The position numbers and the translations under genes are program-made. Positions 1 through 11,787 of a stretch of 61,457 nt of DNA are shown here, piece after piece; positions within the stretch are counted from its first letter, which is position 1; each line of letters opens with the position of its first letter. The DNA comes from Chlorokybus atmophyticus (taxonomy: Eukaryota; Streptophyta; Chlorokybophyceae; Chlorokybales; Chlorokybaceae): NCBI GenBank assembly GCA_009103225.1, contig RHPI01002071.1, positions 26,281-87,737 on the forward strand, written 5' to 3'. A model generated the notes under the pieces. The model saw nothing but the letters and a program-made list of their open reading frames with translations. It was not told the DNA's origin and ran no database searches.

Positions 1-2180
1 AGGGACACACCTGTTTACATGCATAAGAACTGCCTCGGAACTGCCTCATAGGCCGCACTGGACATTCATGGGTTCATGGCTCATGGGCCGCACTTGACAG
101 CCTGCCTAGTGAGTGCGGTGTATGAGCTCAAGTCGGACTAATATGTACACATGAGTTTGTACATACGTGTGCCACAACGAGACATGTGCACTTGGACGCG
201 TGCATGCATGTGTGTGCGCAGATGCTTGCACGTGCGTATGTGCTTGCGAAAGCGCCCCCCCTCCCCCCCTCCCCCTCCTTCTTCGTTCCTTTCCCTCCCC
301 CGCTTACCTTGAGGTCCAGCTGCAGCGCCCCGGGTGTTGCACCGTGCGAAAAGCAGCAGCATCGGGCTGTCCCCACCGATGGTGACGCCCTTGATAACCA
401 CTGCGCTGTTTTTTGCGCGGCGTAGGGGGCAGGCCCTCCGCGGGCCTGGCAAGGGTAGTGTTGAGGACATGTGTGTGAGGGATTTGCTTAGCCATAGACA
501 CGCACGCATGAACACGCACACGCGAGCACCTGCAGATACCCGGCGCGGGCAGCGTTCAGCAGGTGGAGACATGCGCGTGTGTGTTGGCAAGCGCACATGC
601 GTGTGCTCGCATGCAAGAGACCCTCCATCTTTATTAGACGGGGAAAGGCCGTGTCGCCCGGCAGCAGCCTGCGTGTTACATATACACAATGGATCCGTTG
701 ACTAGGCATCGCTGAGAGGCACTCGTCAGTGCGGTCTATGAGCCCGCCTTTAACTGTCTCACAGGCTGCGCTGATCAGCCTGTGAGACAGTTGGTATATA
801 CCATGAGCCGACCCTAATAAGCGTATGTACATGCATGGGTGACGCTGAGCCCATGAAAGAGAGCAAGGCAGAGTAAGAGAACATGCATTCAATGATTGAC
901 GGTTGCATGCGCATGCTTGTAGACAGGCATTTGGCATGTGGCTCTAACTCTTCACGACGCACATGCTTACATGCTTGTCCGCAGAAGTCAGTTGCACTGG
1001 TTACTACAGCCCCTTTGCTGCTTCCTGGATGCAACTGCAAGCTGGTGATGGTCGGACAGATGGTGACAAATCAACCTCTCACGCAACCGACATTGCATTG
1101 AACGCGAGTTGTAGTCGCATACCTGTCATAGACACTTGTTCAGGTAGGCCCGTATATTGCAGGAGTGTCTCCTGCATAGCCAGCACAAGAGGTTATCTCT
1201 GATTACATGCCAATGTAGTATCTGATATATTGACGTGGCCAAGTATGACGCAGGTAATACGATCACATGTACACGTGTCATGTTCGTGCCGGAGTGCTCA
1301 TGTAGTAATAGTGCACAACAAGAGCCATGAAGCAAGCATGAACAAGTAGTACCTGCTTGGACGGTATTGCAATGGCTGTGCAACCGGGCCAGAATAGCGC
1401 GTGCACGGCTGTAAATCTTTAAAGCCTTCTGACCGACCTGAATGACAATGAGATTGACTATTGTGCACGTGCATTCACACAAGCAACACTGGCTGCTCTA
1501 AGCACAGTCACTTTGCAAAAGCATGCAACACAGGACAAAGCTGTGACCAACACACAAGCGATAATTGCTTATCGCTTGTGGACATGCTGAGGAGAGCACG
1601 CATGCAAACTCCTGTCCGTTCATAAAGTGTGCAGGCGTGCATACGACATAACACGGCAGCAACCATTCAAGGTGGTGGTTGCTGCTGCTACAGCGGCTGT
1701 AGCAGCAGCAGCAACTTGCTGTTGCCATGCTATGTTTGATTTGCTGTTGGGAGGTCATGTTTACAGCAAGCACAAGCACAACCACATGAAGAACATCAAT
1801 GTCATCCACAGCCACACACCAGTGACAAGAGTGCAAACAACGGCAGCTGTACCGGCAACAACTGCAGCAGCTGCTGTTACCAATGCCAACAACGCTTAAG
1901 CTTTAAGCAACCTCCTACAGTACAGCATGCAATAATCGATCACCACCACTAAGCACATACCTTTCCGAGCACCGCCTCCAGCTCCAGTAGCTTGCAGGTT
2001 GCAACGCAGTGTCGCAAGCAGTGCCTCACTGCGACCTCAGTTGCGATCAGGGTTTTAGCACGGGATAAGTACAAGTACAGCCGTACTGCTTTGCTGACGT
2101 GTGTAAGGCCGCGACCCAATCATGTCAGCTACGTTCGCTCACTGCGTACTTTTGACCCAATGGACGCAAGCGACGGGGTG
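1..2180. other. Low-complexity region without a firm gene
   Basis: The stretch is rich in TGCA, CA/GT and GCA/GCT low-complexity runs typical of algal introns and intergenic DNA. Open frames occur in several frames at once, as expected from codon-poor repeat sequence, and none shows a recognisable domain. A weak candidate exon is listed separately at 308-445. Near 1955-2060 on the minus strand a short leucine-rich stretch ends in a GTATGT donor-like site, but it is too short to call. Confidence 0.5.
308..445 (-). CDS. Possible internal exon of an unknown minus-strand gene
   Basis: On the minus strand the segment is bounded by a TTGCCAG acceptor and an AAG|GTAAGC donor, is exactly 138 nt, and is GC-rich against a low-complexity background. 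It is open in more than one frame, so the coding frame cannot be chosen. Neither translation resembles a family I know. It could be one exon of a gene running off the left edge, or chance. Confidence 0.22.
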
Positions 2181-2184
2181 CACT

Positions 2185-2515
2185 GTACCTGGTCCCACGA
2201 CGCGGCTGCATACGGACCAGGTCTAGTTTACGACACCTGTACCCTGCTGCACCAGTGCTGGTGTGGTTCGTAGTTAGTGGCGGGCGCGACCAGCCCTGGT
2301 CCTGCTGATCGCATGCTTACTGTGCCAGTACACTACTGTGCCAGTACACTGTACCGCCGTGGTTCATAGGCCGCGACCAGCCCTGGTCCGGTCAATCGGA
2401 CCAGGCCGTCCGGCTCCGAAGCGGGACCACCGTCACGCCGGACCAGTCGCGGCACTTGTACCCACAGCGTACCAGACGTGGTCTGCGGGCCGCGTACGAC
2501 TGGTCCGCGCGTTAA
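2185..2515. repeat. Cluster of GGACCA/TGGTCC palindromic motifs
   Basis: In about 330 bp the hexamer TGGTCC, its complement GGACCA, or a one-base variant appears roughly ten times, often as facing pairs such as GACCAGCCCTGGTC, which occurs twice. A direct duplication of ACTGTGCCAGTACACT lies inside at about 2319-2352. No coding signal accompanies it. It could be a decayed foldback element or a protein-binding array. Confidence 0.45.
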
Positions 2516-2639
2516 AAGCCCTGTGCTGATGCATCTGCCACCAACACCAGGGGAGGTTGCCAACAGTTTGAAGACTCCGTCAATAGGTTTAACATTCACT
2601 TAACAGTATCAAATGCGATACAACATGGATGCAGGAGGG

Positions 2640-2950
2640 ACGCCCACGATAGACCAGGCCAGCCTTTGGCGATTCCTTTGACGTCTTCATCGTCACCTGC
2701 CGGACGCTATCTGGGTCCAGGCATGGCCATCACCAACCAATGTGGAAATCTGGGCACAAGAAACGCTTGAAGGCTATTCAACAAGATCCCACGATTAGCT
2801 ATCCGCTGGACGCTTACTTGCTACATGACGACCATGCCCGTTTGAATAATGCCATCACTGCACGTGTACACACCCTGGCCCACCTGGTCCACTCAGTATT
2901 AGAACTCCTACAGTTGTCTCCACAACAACCAACGCAACTAAGTAGCCTGA
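2640..2950 (+). other. Non-LTR flank of the left Gypsy copy
   Basis: A short open frame runs through here, but it has no recognisable domain and continues into the leader repeat downstream. The 225-bp LTR seen at 10.7, 11.5 and 41.5 kb is absent, so the left Gypsy copy has lost its 5' LTR at this junction. Confidence 0.3.
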
Positions 2951-2954
2951 AGGC

Positions 2955-3560
2955 ATGTTGTCATGTCATCCCATTGCCCGCGCATACCAGCCTTCATCGA
3001 GCATGCCTACATCGAACCCATCGTCCAGCCTACCAGCATACTAGCGCGCGCGCGGAGCTGACCAGTAGCTAGGTCATGACTCCGGAGTAGCTCACGACCA
3101 TAGCCTACATATGCACCGCGCGTAGCTATTTGGTTGTGAGTTCAGTCATAAGTTGTGTTCTATATCGAGTGGCGATTGCTGTGGAAATAGCCTCGATATG
3201 ACCATTAGCTTATGTTCTAAACAGTCATGATTTAACTTGTATAAGTAGTCACAGTGCTCACGGGATCAGCTAGTGACACTGTGAGTGAGAAAGCTAAGAG
3301 CTTGTGAAACGACTTAAACTGCGAACTCGCCATCCCGGTTATCAAGAACCCCCTCACTGTGTGAGAGCCAGTGCATGCTCATGTGTGCATCATGCTCATC
3401 ATTGCTGTGAGCTTGGTGTGTCTATTTGCACTCTGTTTGTTGGCATCAGTTAGGGCATAGTATTCACGTGTTGCTTGCTCATTCACCTCACTCAACAGTG
3501 TAACACATTTTCCGCTTATGCAACCAGCTGCTTAAACAGCACTACCTTTAGTAGTGCTTT
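2955..3560 (+). mobile_element. Leader segment of the DNMT-Gypsy family, 5' LTR missing
   Basis: About 600 bp matches, base for base over long stretches, the reverse complement of 10905-11511. It precedes gag by roughly 150 bp, so it is best read as the untranslated leader (or the 3' part of a long LTR). It contains an ATATCGAGTGGCGATTGCTG block and a CCCCCTCACTGTGTGAGAGCC block shared by both copies. The downstream junction reads AGTAGTGCTTTGTTGACT, which resembles the PPT/LTR boundary GGCTTGTTGACT of the same family. Confidence 0.6.
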
Positions 3561-3889
3561 GTTGACTCACAGTGTCACCCTCTTTGCTCAAATGAGTGCG
3601 TTGCATTCTGCATCAGATAGTGCAGTCTGTTTCTGGGGACACATCCTTGTGCATTTATCATCATTGTCATTAAATAGTGCGCACACAAGCACGAGTGTGG
3701 TTAGTGGTAGCGGCATTGAGACAGGCAGCAGAGCACAAATACTCTACCCTGCATACACTTTCACATGTGGACGAGCTGTATACGAGCAGGCCCACCCCGT
3801 TCTCTCCAGTAGACAAGGGTGACCTCAGCAGCTGGAGCCCAACCTCCAACCTCACCTACAAGCGGCCAGCGACGGGAGCAACGATCGTA

Positions 3890-6211
3890 GCAGCAGAGGC
3901 TCACGTTCTGTCTCTGACTTCACTCCGTTCCTGTCTACTCCTCGGCATCGAGCTTCCCCACTCTCGTCCGACAGTGACGACTACGAGATGGAGTCTTCCA
4001 GCTCAACCACGTCCCTGCGCTTTTTCGGACGTGCTGGCACTACCTCACTGGACGAATTCATCATCAACTTCCATTCCAAGATGAGACAGCAAACTCTGAA
4101 CAAGAAAGACTGGTCAAATTGAGATTTCTTTTTACATTGCTGCTCAGTATGTGGACCATGAAGCACATGATGCCTGGAAGTCTGTTGCTGAACTGCATCG
4201 AGTTGATGGCTATGGTGAGCTCGCCAGTATCATAGCATCTGCGTCATTGCATAGTCCAGCAGCCGTCCTTCCACCTGCCACTTCCGCTGCAATCATCGGA
4301 TTGTCCATAGCGGCAGCCATTGACAGAGCAGAGGAGGAGGAACCTGTGTCTATAATCGTCAACTTAACCCCTGCAGAGATTGAGATCAAGACGGCCGCGC
4401 GACAAGCCCAAATTCTGGACCGTTCTGCTGCCATTCTCGAAGAACAACGAACTGCAGCCGTTGAGGTGGGCACACCCCTACCTTTAGCAACACCTGGCTC
4501 TCGTGCGGGGGGCAGTGCTTTCACCCTCGGGTCAGTCGCACTGCGCGCACCAGCCATCACTGTAGGTGCTGCCATCTTTGACTCTCCACTCACGGACCTA
4601 TACGCTGCACTTCGTCGCACCTTCCCAACGCAGACCACTAGTAAAGTGGAGGAGTTGAGGCGGTTCCGATGCAAGCCCAACGAGGACCCCCTACGCCTAT
4701 ACTCCAAACTGGAAGGGCTGTTGAAGGACACTAACTACAAGATCGTTAGTCACGAGGCTGCTGCAGTGGTATATGCCAATGAGATGGATGCCACCCTGAG
4801 CGAGTCGACGCGCCTGACCCTGAACTACAGCAGGCCCCTTGGCTACACGGTCAAGGAAGCTTTCGTGACTGCACAAGCCATCCATAAGCGCTTGGTGTAT
4901 GAGAAGGCAGTGCTGGACACCAACCACAGCGCCTGACGGCCTGTAGCCAGCACAACTGCCGAGCCTCCTCACCGCGAACGTGGCCGGGATGCTCCACCAG
5001 CACGCGACAAAGGGAAACGGTCAGCGCATACTGCTTTGCCTGCCCCCGTGCTGTGTCATCGCTGTGGACGGCATGGGCACTACCACAAGGAGTACACCAA
5101 AGAATACTCAACTCTGATCTGCGACCACTGTTACAAGACATGCTACTTGAAGTCAGTCTGCTGGCTCAAGTTCCCTAAGTTGAGACCCGCCAACAACTAC
5201 AACGGCAACAACTCTGGTGGCTACAACAACAATTATACCGGAGGCCATAACAACACCAACAACTGCGCCAACGCTCGCAAGGAAGAGCAAGGCTACAGCG
5301 GGAAGAATCGCCCTCCTCAGCGCAAGGTACTGGAAGGACGTCCGCGCGCTACTGCTGTTGCCGCCAAGGCTCCAGCCAACCCGCCAGCTGATGACCATAT
5401 GGCTGCCCTTATGGCGCATATGGCACGCTTGGAGGAAGACAAGGAGCAGGTCTACCGCGCCTGCTACTCTGCTCAGTGGGCATTGATGGCTTTAAAGCGC
5501 ACGAAAGACATCAGCACGCCGTTATGTATTCAACCATCTCGACGAGTTCAATGGGAAGCCGCAACATCGTCGGCAGCTACCTCCTCTGAAGCCACCAGTG
5601 GTGCTGCACCAGCCGCAACAGTTACACCCGCTACGCCGTCGATTCCGTCAACGTCAGCAACAATTGCTCCAATTTCACTAGATATTGGTATACCAGTGAG
5701 CACCGTAACGCCAACACATTGGTGAGCACGCTGGCAACAGCCACTGCTGTCACCCACCCTACAGCAGTAGGTCGCACCGATCCCGCTGCAGCTGCAGGAC
5801 CACCTGTGTTTGCAAGCGTAAATACCACTCTCACGCCATTGAGCGGCACTCTCGCCACCACCGGCAGTGCCATCGTCAAGCCTGCTTCCAGCTGCGAAGC
5901 GCGCAGCTGCATTGCCCGCTCTCGACATTACTCAAGCTGTCCCGCGAGGTCAGCAAGCTAAGCGTGCTTGGGAGACCATCATGCGTGGAGCAAATCCCAC
6001 TACCATTGCTTTTGGGCGCGGAGGGGAGCGCACAACACGCGTTGAACGCAGTGACCGCGTCTTTCCATTGCATGAATATCACACCCTGTCAGAACAGACT
6101 CAGCGGCAACTAGAGGATGAAATTCTCGCCGGCACGGCGCCTCCCATGCGAGACCGTGTTTTTGTGGTCAGAACACCTGTTGTACTGGAGTTGGCACTAC
6201 AGCTGTTCTAA
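3890..6211 (+). pseudogene. gag: Ty3/Gypsy gag pseudogene (capsid-like plus zinc knuckles)
   Basis: The frame begins with a Ser-rich stretch around an ATG at 3988, shifts near 4120, then runs 4124-5725 with a single in-frame TGA at 4934. The middle (about 4560-4900) is helical and capsid-like, with the FRCKPNEDPLRLYSKLEGLL stretch typical of retrotransposon gag. It is followed by a nucleic-acid-binding region: CHRCGRHGHYHKEY is a CCHC knuckle whose last Cys is Tyr, and CDHCYKTCYLKSVC is a second degenerate one, then Asn/Gly-rich sequence. A further block (about 5870-6211, with EYHTLSEQTQRQLEDEILAG) is closely matched at 37.6-37.8 kb in the second family copy, so it belongs to the element. The copy is dead: a frameshift, a CGA-to-TGA-type stop and knuckle losses. 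Confidence 0.75.
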
Positions 6212-7190
6212 ACTCTGCATAACAACATGCAGACTGCGCCACACGCCAGCCCGCACTAGTCCGTCATGTTCCCTTTAAGCTAAGCCCGCTGTACACGTAT
6301 TGGGACCGGCAACCCAACGTACAGCAGCACATCGCTGATACAGCCGACATGCCTCTGGGTGACAATGAAGCACTGAGACCCCTCAGTACCGTTCAGCTTC
6401 GTGAGCGCTACACCGCTCTGGAACAGGCGTTCACCTAGCGACAGGATCAAGCGGCAGCAATCAATACAAGAGCGCAAGCCCTTGCCAATGCTCGCGCTAG
6501 CGATCTTCAACCCACGGTTGCTGGCCCACCATCCAGCACAACACCTCTCGTCGGTGAGCCCGACATTGACCAGGTGCGGACGCTGGCCAAATAAGCCATT
6601 TGGGTGATCACCCCGCTGCTACCCGCCTTGTTGAGAGACTTGTCGGACGGTTAACGGGATTCAGGGAGAGGCTACCTCACACCACAAGGGTGTACACAAC
6701 GAGATGGAGCAGGCTTAATCGGAAAACAGCAACTTCGCGCAGCCCTGTTGCGACAAGCAACCATGCTACATCGACAAGAAGGCATCGGCCTGAGACGGAT
6801 GTTGTGGATGCGAGAAGGTGTCAATGCAGCTCGCGCAAGAATAGTGACTTGGCTAGTCACCACTTACCCCGCAGTCCCTTTGTTCGCATTCGGCACTAGA
6901 TTGTTATGGTTGAACGCCTTCCTTCGCTCGCTACGGCAAGCCTATGCCGAGGTTGCCTCGGCAGCTATTAACGCCTTAAAAGGAGCTCAAGAGGCCATAC
7001 TGAGGTTGCCAAGGGTGGAAGCAGCGCGGCAACGCAGACGCTTCGCAGCTGCTTATAAGCAGCATGTTCAACAGCCAGAGATTTACCTCACTGTGCGGGC
7101 ACGAGCAACAACGGCTGCTGAAAGTGGGGGTGGTCAATGGCAAATGCACTTGTCGAAATGGGTTTCGGCAATCCAGGTTGGATCCGCAAC
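6212..7190 (+). pseudogene. Gag C-terminal region, degenerate
   Basis: Frames in this stretch align with 37.8-38.75 kb of the second copy. Shared stretches include RERYTALEQAF, GYLTPQG, ARIVTWLVTTYPAVPLFAF, FLRSLRQAYAEVASAA and LRLPRVEAARQRRR. Stops and shifts interrupt each copy at different places, so the original polyprotein was continuous here. The function of this gag-protease linker is unknown; it is Ala/Arg/Gln-rich and probably helical. Confidence 0.6.
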
Positions 7191-7965
7191 TTTGTAATGA
7201 TCGAAGCCGGACATTATTTGCGGATTTCGCAAATTTTACGGCGGATCTGTATATATGTTGTAGCTGCAGCCGGTGATTTATTGCGACCTGTCACAAATGG
7301 AAATCCGCCGGTAACGATCGTAAGTACCGGATCCCCAATAACGTTGAGAATTCGGTGTTTACATAATGAAAGGTTCAGGCCGTGAGAAAGACTTGTGTAA
7401 GTCGCAATCGCAGTTGTGACCAATTCGTCAACAATGCGTCTTTACTCCCTAACGCAATTGAGGACTCCACGATAACATCAAAATGCATTTAGGTTGCATG
7501 CTAAAGCCGTACACATTCACATTGAAATTGTAACCGGTTCCATCAATGATACAAGACTTCATACATAACAAACCAGGAGCGCTAGGAACGATCCTTCCAT
7601 TGTTTTAAACCATAATAATATTACGACCTCATCATTGCCAAATTGCCGGTTCAACCCCGCGGCTATTTCGCCCCGCGGTCTGCTAGGAGCAGGCCGCGGG
7701 GCAAGCAAGTAAAAGGCTGCGACTTGCATGTATAATCATTGGTAAACTGTGGTAGCACAGAGGTAAACATGTAAAGACTTGACCCCAACTCCGCAAGCAA
7801 CCTTGCGCCAGCAGGTGACGCAGGGCGCATAATGCAAACATCTGTCGGTGATCTCGCGCTGTGATTAAACAGAACGGCAAGTCGAACAAAGTCTCCCTTC
7901 CCAAGTCCCCCCCTTTATATGTATATAATTGTGAATTCCACCTTCACCTTTATCTTTTATACAAA

Positions 7966-7966
7966 C

Positions 7967-8026
<60 letters not shown>

Positions 8027-8038
8027 ACACTACCGCGG

Positions 8039-8069
<31 letters not shown>

Positions 8070-8112
8070 ATGTATATGTATATATATGTATATATACATA
8101 TATCGGTAGTGC
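7966..8112. repeat. (TA)n microsatellite inside an inverted repeat
   Basis: A pure TA run of about 65 bp is followed by CACTACCG at about 8028, then by TATATGTA-type variants ending in CGGTAGTG at about 8104. The CACTACCG/CGGTAGTG pair would close a long AT-rich hairpin. Confidence 0.7.
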
Positions 8113-8340
8113 CGTTGTATGCAGCTGCTGGTGCATGCGTGATGCATGCATTGAGGCAGCCGCTATAAAGGTTATACAAACGCGTTGCAAGATGTCTCGT
8201 GTCCTCGTAGTCTAGCCGGTCAATGTCTAGGTCGTATGCTGTTGCGTATTAATGCATCAGACTCTCCCGCGCAGGTACAAAATCCGGCAACGGAAGAATG
8301 AAAACCCATGTGCGGTGGCTCTTTTGGTTTTTCGCCGCAA

Positions 8341-8722
8341 ACTGCGGCCATGACATTTCTGGTTAGATCACGCATTAAGATTAATCCCCTTGATACATGA
8401 TCTAACTAAAATGAGTGTAGGATATGGCTGTTATGAAGTTCAAGAAAAGTCGAATAACAAACTGAATGCACACCAGCTAGTTGACCTTAATGGCAGCTCG
8501 ATACCAAACAAAGTTGTGGCTGCAGCAGCAAAACTGCGGCCATAACATTACTAGTTAGATCACGCATTAAGATTAATCCCCTTGATACATGATCTAACCA
8601 AAATTAGTGTAGGATATGGCTGTTATGAAGTTCAAGAAAAGACGGATCTTGAACTTAATGCACACCAGCTAGTTGACCTTAATGGCAGCACGATACCAAA
8701 CAAAGTTGTGGCTGCAGCAGCA
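8341..8722. repeat. Tandem duplication of about 187 bp
   Basis: The segment starting ACTGCGGCCATGACATT at about 8341 is repeated from about 8527 (ACTGCGGCCATAACATT) with a few substitutions and one small indel. Both copies end in GTGGCTGCAGCAGCAAAA. No conserved frame explains it. Confidence 0.75.
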
Positions 8723-8888
8723 AAAAGTGCAAAAATGGATATGTTGCTTGCATATGGATCCCCAATTAAGTTATAGCTGGATCTCCATTTCAATTGTGGG
8801 CAAGGCTAGATTGTTGGGGGGCTATTTCTCTGGTGATGGGATGCCTACATGGCAAGGATCCCAAGGGCTCCCACCATCACCCACGACA

Positions 8889-9355
8889 TAAGAGTGTAGA
8901 GATGCGTTGACAAACCGACACATGCACATGTGTGCACGCCACCCAACACCAACGCCAAGAGGCTGCAACAACAAGACTAAGACTAAGACCATCTATTGCC
9001 ATTATGTCCGCGGGTTTTATACCCGCCAGGAATACACCTGTCTACTCTAGAAGCCACCACGTTTGCTACACTTATTTGAATGCTGCGTTGTAAGAAGCAT
9101 CTCGTAGCTACTTTCAAGGGCTATCTACTAAGCTCTAGAACGTCCAAGTCGGTGCAGTAATCACCGAGTTATGACGATTCTCGTGCAGGTCGGGAAGTTG
9201 CCAGACTCCGGACTCGAGTCCGCGCCTGGAACCCTCACGTGCCTGGAACTTCCGACTTGAGTCCTCGCCCAGAGCCTTCTCGCGGCCATTCCTATTCAAA
9301 GGGCAAGCTGACCGTTCGCCTGGATGTAGGAATGTTTTTAACAAAGAGCGCGGCT
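8889..9355. mobile_element. Second short insertion in the left Gypsy copy
   Basis: Homology to the second copy (38811-38870) stops at about 8888 and resumes at about 9356 (CCCATGCCTCA). The roughly 467 bp between has no counterpart there. An 86-codon minus-strand frame crosses it but shows no domain. Ends and target duplication are not obvious. Confidence 0.4.
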
Positions 9356-9359
9356 CTTG

Positions 9360-10185
9360 CGCGCAGTATATCTCTAGCCCATGCCTCAGAATCACCGCTT
9401 GGGTGACATGGTCAACAACCCAACAGCTACATGGGAAGGTACACTAGTCAGGGAGGCAGCTCATGCAGCACGCTGGACTTATGTGGAAGAACAGGCTGCA
9501 CGGGAGGCGGGCCCACAAACACCCGATCCTCCAGAGTTTCCCCAACAGCTACTGGCTACGCCGCCAAGAATAACACGGCCACACAGAGGCGTAGTCCCTG
9601 CGCCACAACCCGAGCAGCCACACGCAGCACCGCCAGCACCCAAGCCACAGCGTGTTTATCAACAGCCAAAACAAGGACGGTTCGGGTCAGGCCGCGGTGA
9701 AAGGTTCTCAAGATCCAGCTGGTCGAGGGGCGCTTGCCGCACTGCGCTCGACACCACCGGAGGCGAATGCAGCAGCAGTCACCCCACGCACACGCTATCG
9801 ACGATTCAAGCGGCTGCGCATCCACACCAACGCAGCCATGATCGCCAACCAAGGCAAGCATGTCACTATTAATGAACGAGTACCCAAGCGTGTGATGCTG
9901 GACTCTGGAGCTCAGCCTGTCATCATCGGACGTTACTTCGCACGCAACCTTGGCATCACCAGCGCTGAGCTGATGCCGTGCCCATACGTGCTCGACACAG
10001 CAACCGGCAGCCGTGACAAGGTGATTGGCATGACCAAGCAAGCCCTCTGTATTCGCTTGACAGGAGTGGACCCTTCCCACAGCACCGAGGTCATACAGAA
10101 GTGTGTGGTCACCAACGTAGGAACCTTCACCCTGTTGCTAGGACAGGACTTCAACTTCCCTGTTGGCATGGGGCTGGAATGCTAG
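9360..10185 (+). pseudogene. Gypsy aspartic protease region
   Basis: The first part (9381-9700) is a Pro/Gln/Arg-rich linker shared with 38900-39200. After a frameshift near 9700 the frame runs to 10185 and contains the retropepsin active site VMLDSGAQPVIIG, a middle TATGS-containing strand, and LLLGQDFNFPVGMG, which matches the flap and C-terminal ILG/LLG-x-DF strand of Ty3/Gypsy proteases. Retropepsins cleave the gag-pol polyprotein during particle maturation. Apart from the upstream frameshift the protease core itself looks intact. In the second copy the protease is cut off just after its start. Confidence 0.8.
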
Positions 10186-10674
10186 ACAGAGAAGGCATGG
10201 TTTCGTCCTCATTGGGATGAGGAGGAAGGAGAGGTTCAAGGATATTTCCTCTCGAGCTGGTGGCTTGCACTCGCTGTCACCGAAGGTCAGCTGCAACAGC
10301 TACATACAGGTCGTTGTTGACAACCGCTAACAGGTTAGCTGCAACAGCCACCCACATGTCGGTTTTAACAACCACTGACGGATCAGCTGCGGTGGTCACC
10401 CACAATTCTGGCCAAGACTCTCCTATCCGACACGACAAGTCACAGGAAGATGCCACTGAAGAAGTGGCCCACAAGAAACCAGTGGAACGCCGCTGGCGCA
10501 CAGAGGTGGTCGCACATCTACTACTGACAAAATTAATCAAACTGTAGTCCGCAAGCGCTGATAGCGGTGTGGCACCAGTGGTGGAAGTAAATCGTTGGGC
10601 TCATATTGGTGAGTGTGTCGATGACGCATAGCCTCAAGCACATCTCTGAGCACCCTGTCTTCATATTGTCGGGT
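10186..10674 (+). other. Post-protease linker ending at inverted LTR material
   Basis: A few coding-like stretches continue after the protease stop (WFRPHWDEEEGEVQGYF) with three imperfect CAGCTGCAACAGC-type repeats at about 10280-10400. The plus-strand element should continue into the methyltransferase, but the sequence instead runs into a minus-strand LTR at 10675. Confidence 0.4.
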
Positions 10675-10900
10675 CGAGGAGAATCGAGGGTCACACTTTG
10701 TCGGGCCGCTGCAGGGAAAGACATGCTTGCTAGCCCTGTTGCTGCAACATGTTGTAACATGTAGCAAAAGTAAAAGATAACCCAGCTCGGATGGCGAGGA
10801 GTGCTTGGTGGAGCTACTCCGCTGTCGCTGAATTGCACAAACATGTGGAGGCGGTGTCCTCCTTAGTGTACATGCTGTGCTGTAGGACACACAGTCAATA
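10675..10900 (-). mobile_element. LTR of the DNMT-Gypsy family (copy 1)
   Basis: On the minus strand it runs from TATTGACTGTGTGTCC to CTCGACCCGACA, about 226 bp. It ends at the same CCCGACA as the LTR at 41487-41717, after which the two sequences are unrelated; that defines the LTR edge and fits the TG...CA rule (first base changed here). Confidence 0.65.
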
Positions 10901-10904
10901 AGCC

Positions 10905-11511
10905 ACTACTATAAGTAGTGCTGTTTATACAGTTCTTTGCATGAGCGGAAAATGTGTTACACTGTTAAGTGAGGTGAATGAGCAAGCAACACGCGGATAC
11001 TATGCCCTAACTGATGCCAACAAACACACTGCAACCAGGCACACCAAGCTCACAGTAATGACGAGCACGATGCACACACGAGCATGCATAGGCTCTCACA
11101 CAGTGAGGGGGTTCTAGGTAACCGGGATTGTGTGTTCGCAGTTGAAGTTGTTTCACAACCTCTTAGCTTTCTCACTCACAGTGTCACCAGCTGATCCGGT
11201 GAACACTGTGACCATTTATACAAGTCAAATCACGACTTTTCAGAATATACGCTAACGGTCATATCGAGGCTATTTTCACAGCAATCGCCACTCGATATGG
11301 AAAACAACTTATAACTGAACTCACAACTGAACAGCTACGCGCGGTGCCTATGTAGGCTATGGTCGTGAGCTACTCTGGAGTCATGACCTAGCTACTAGTC
11401 AGTGACGCGCGCGCGTTGGTATGCTGGTAGGCCGGGAGATGGGTTCGATGTAGGCATGCTCGATGAAGGCTGCTATGCGCGGGCAATAGGCATAACAGGT
11501 ATCGGGTCGAG
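10905..11511 (-). mobile_element. Leader segment between two LTRs
   Basis: This is the reverse complement of 2955-3560 with scattered changes. It sits between two LTRs of the same family with no coding sequence. The LTR-leader-LTR unit (10675-11733) therefore looks like an internal-deletion derivative, with the junction at the AGTAGTGGCTTATTGACT sequence. Confidence 0.55.
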
Positions 11512-11733
11512 AAGAATCGAGGGTCACACTTTGTCGGGCCGCTGCAGGGAAAGACATGCTTGCTAGCCCTGTTGCTGCAACATGTTGTAACCTGTAACAA
11601 AAGTAAAAGGTAACCCAGCTCGGATTGCGCGGAGTGCTTGGTGGAGCTGCTCCGCTGTCGCTGCATCACACGGACATGTGGAGGCGGTGTCCTCCTTTGT
11701 GTACATGCTGTGCTATAGAACACACAGTCAACA
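11512..11733 (-). mobile_element. 3' LTR of the minus-strand DNMT-Gypsy copy
   Basis: On the minus strand it starts TGTTGACTGTGTGTTC directly after a purine-rich tract (GGGGGGGTGTGGCT, a likely polypurine tract) that follows the PHD-finger coding end. It is about 85-90 percent identical by eye to 10675-10900. Confidence 0.7.
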
Positions 11734-11787
11734 AGCCACACCCCCCCTCTGACCTTCTGCGGAGGTTCCAGCTCCAAAGCTCAGTTG

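Larger units (their letters stand above)
7190..8830. mobile_element. Insertion interrupting the gag-protease region
   Basis: The second family copy passes directly from the sequence matching 7190 to the sequence matching about 8830, whereas here about 1.6 kb intervenes. It has no coding sequence I recognise. It holds a 15-bp GC hairpin (7670-7702), a long (TA)n tract, and a 187-bp tandem duplication, listed separately. It is either a non-autonomous insertion or several. No terminal repeats could be defined by eye. Confidence 0.5.

Noticed and set aside
2740-3072. 110-codon plus-strand frame
   Set aside because: It runs into the non-coding leader repeat and has no domain; too weak to annotate as a gene.
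7861-8147. Tyr/Ile-rich frames of 65-98 codons on both strands
   Set aside because: Pure translation of the (TA)n tract.
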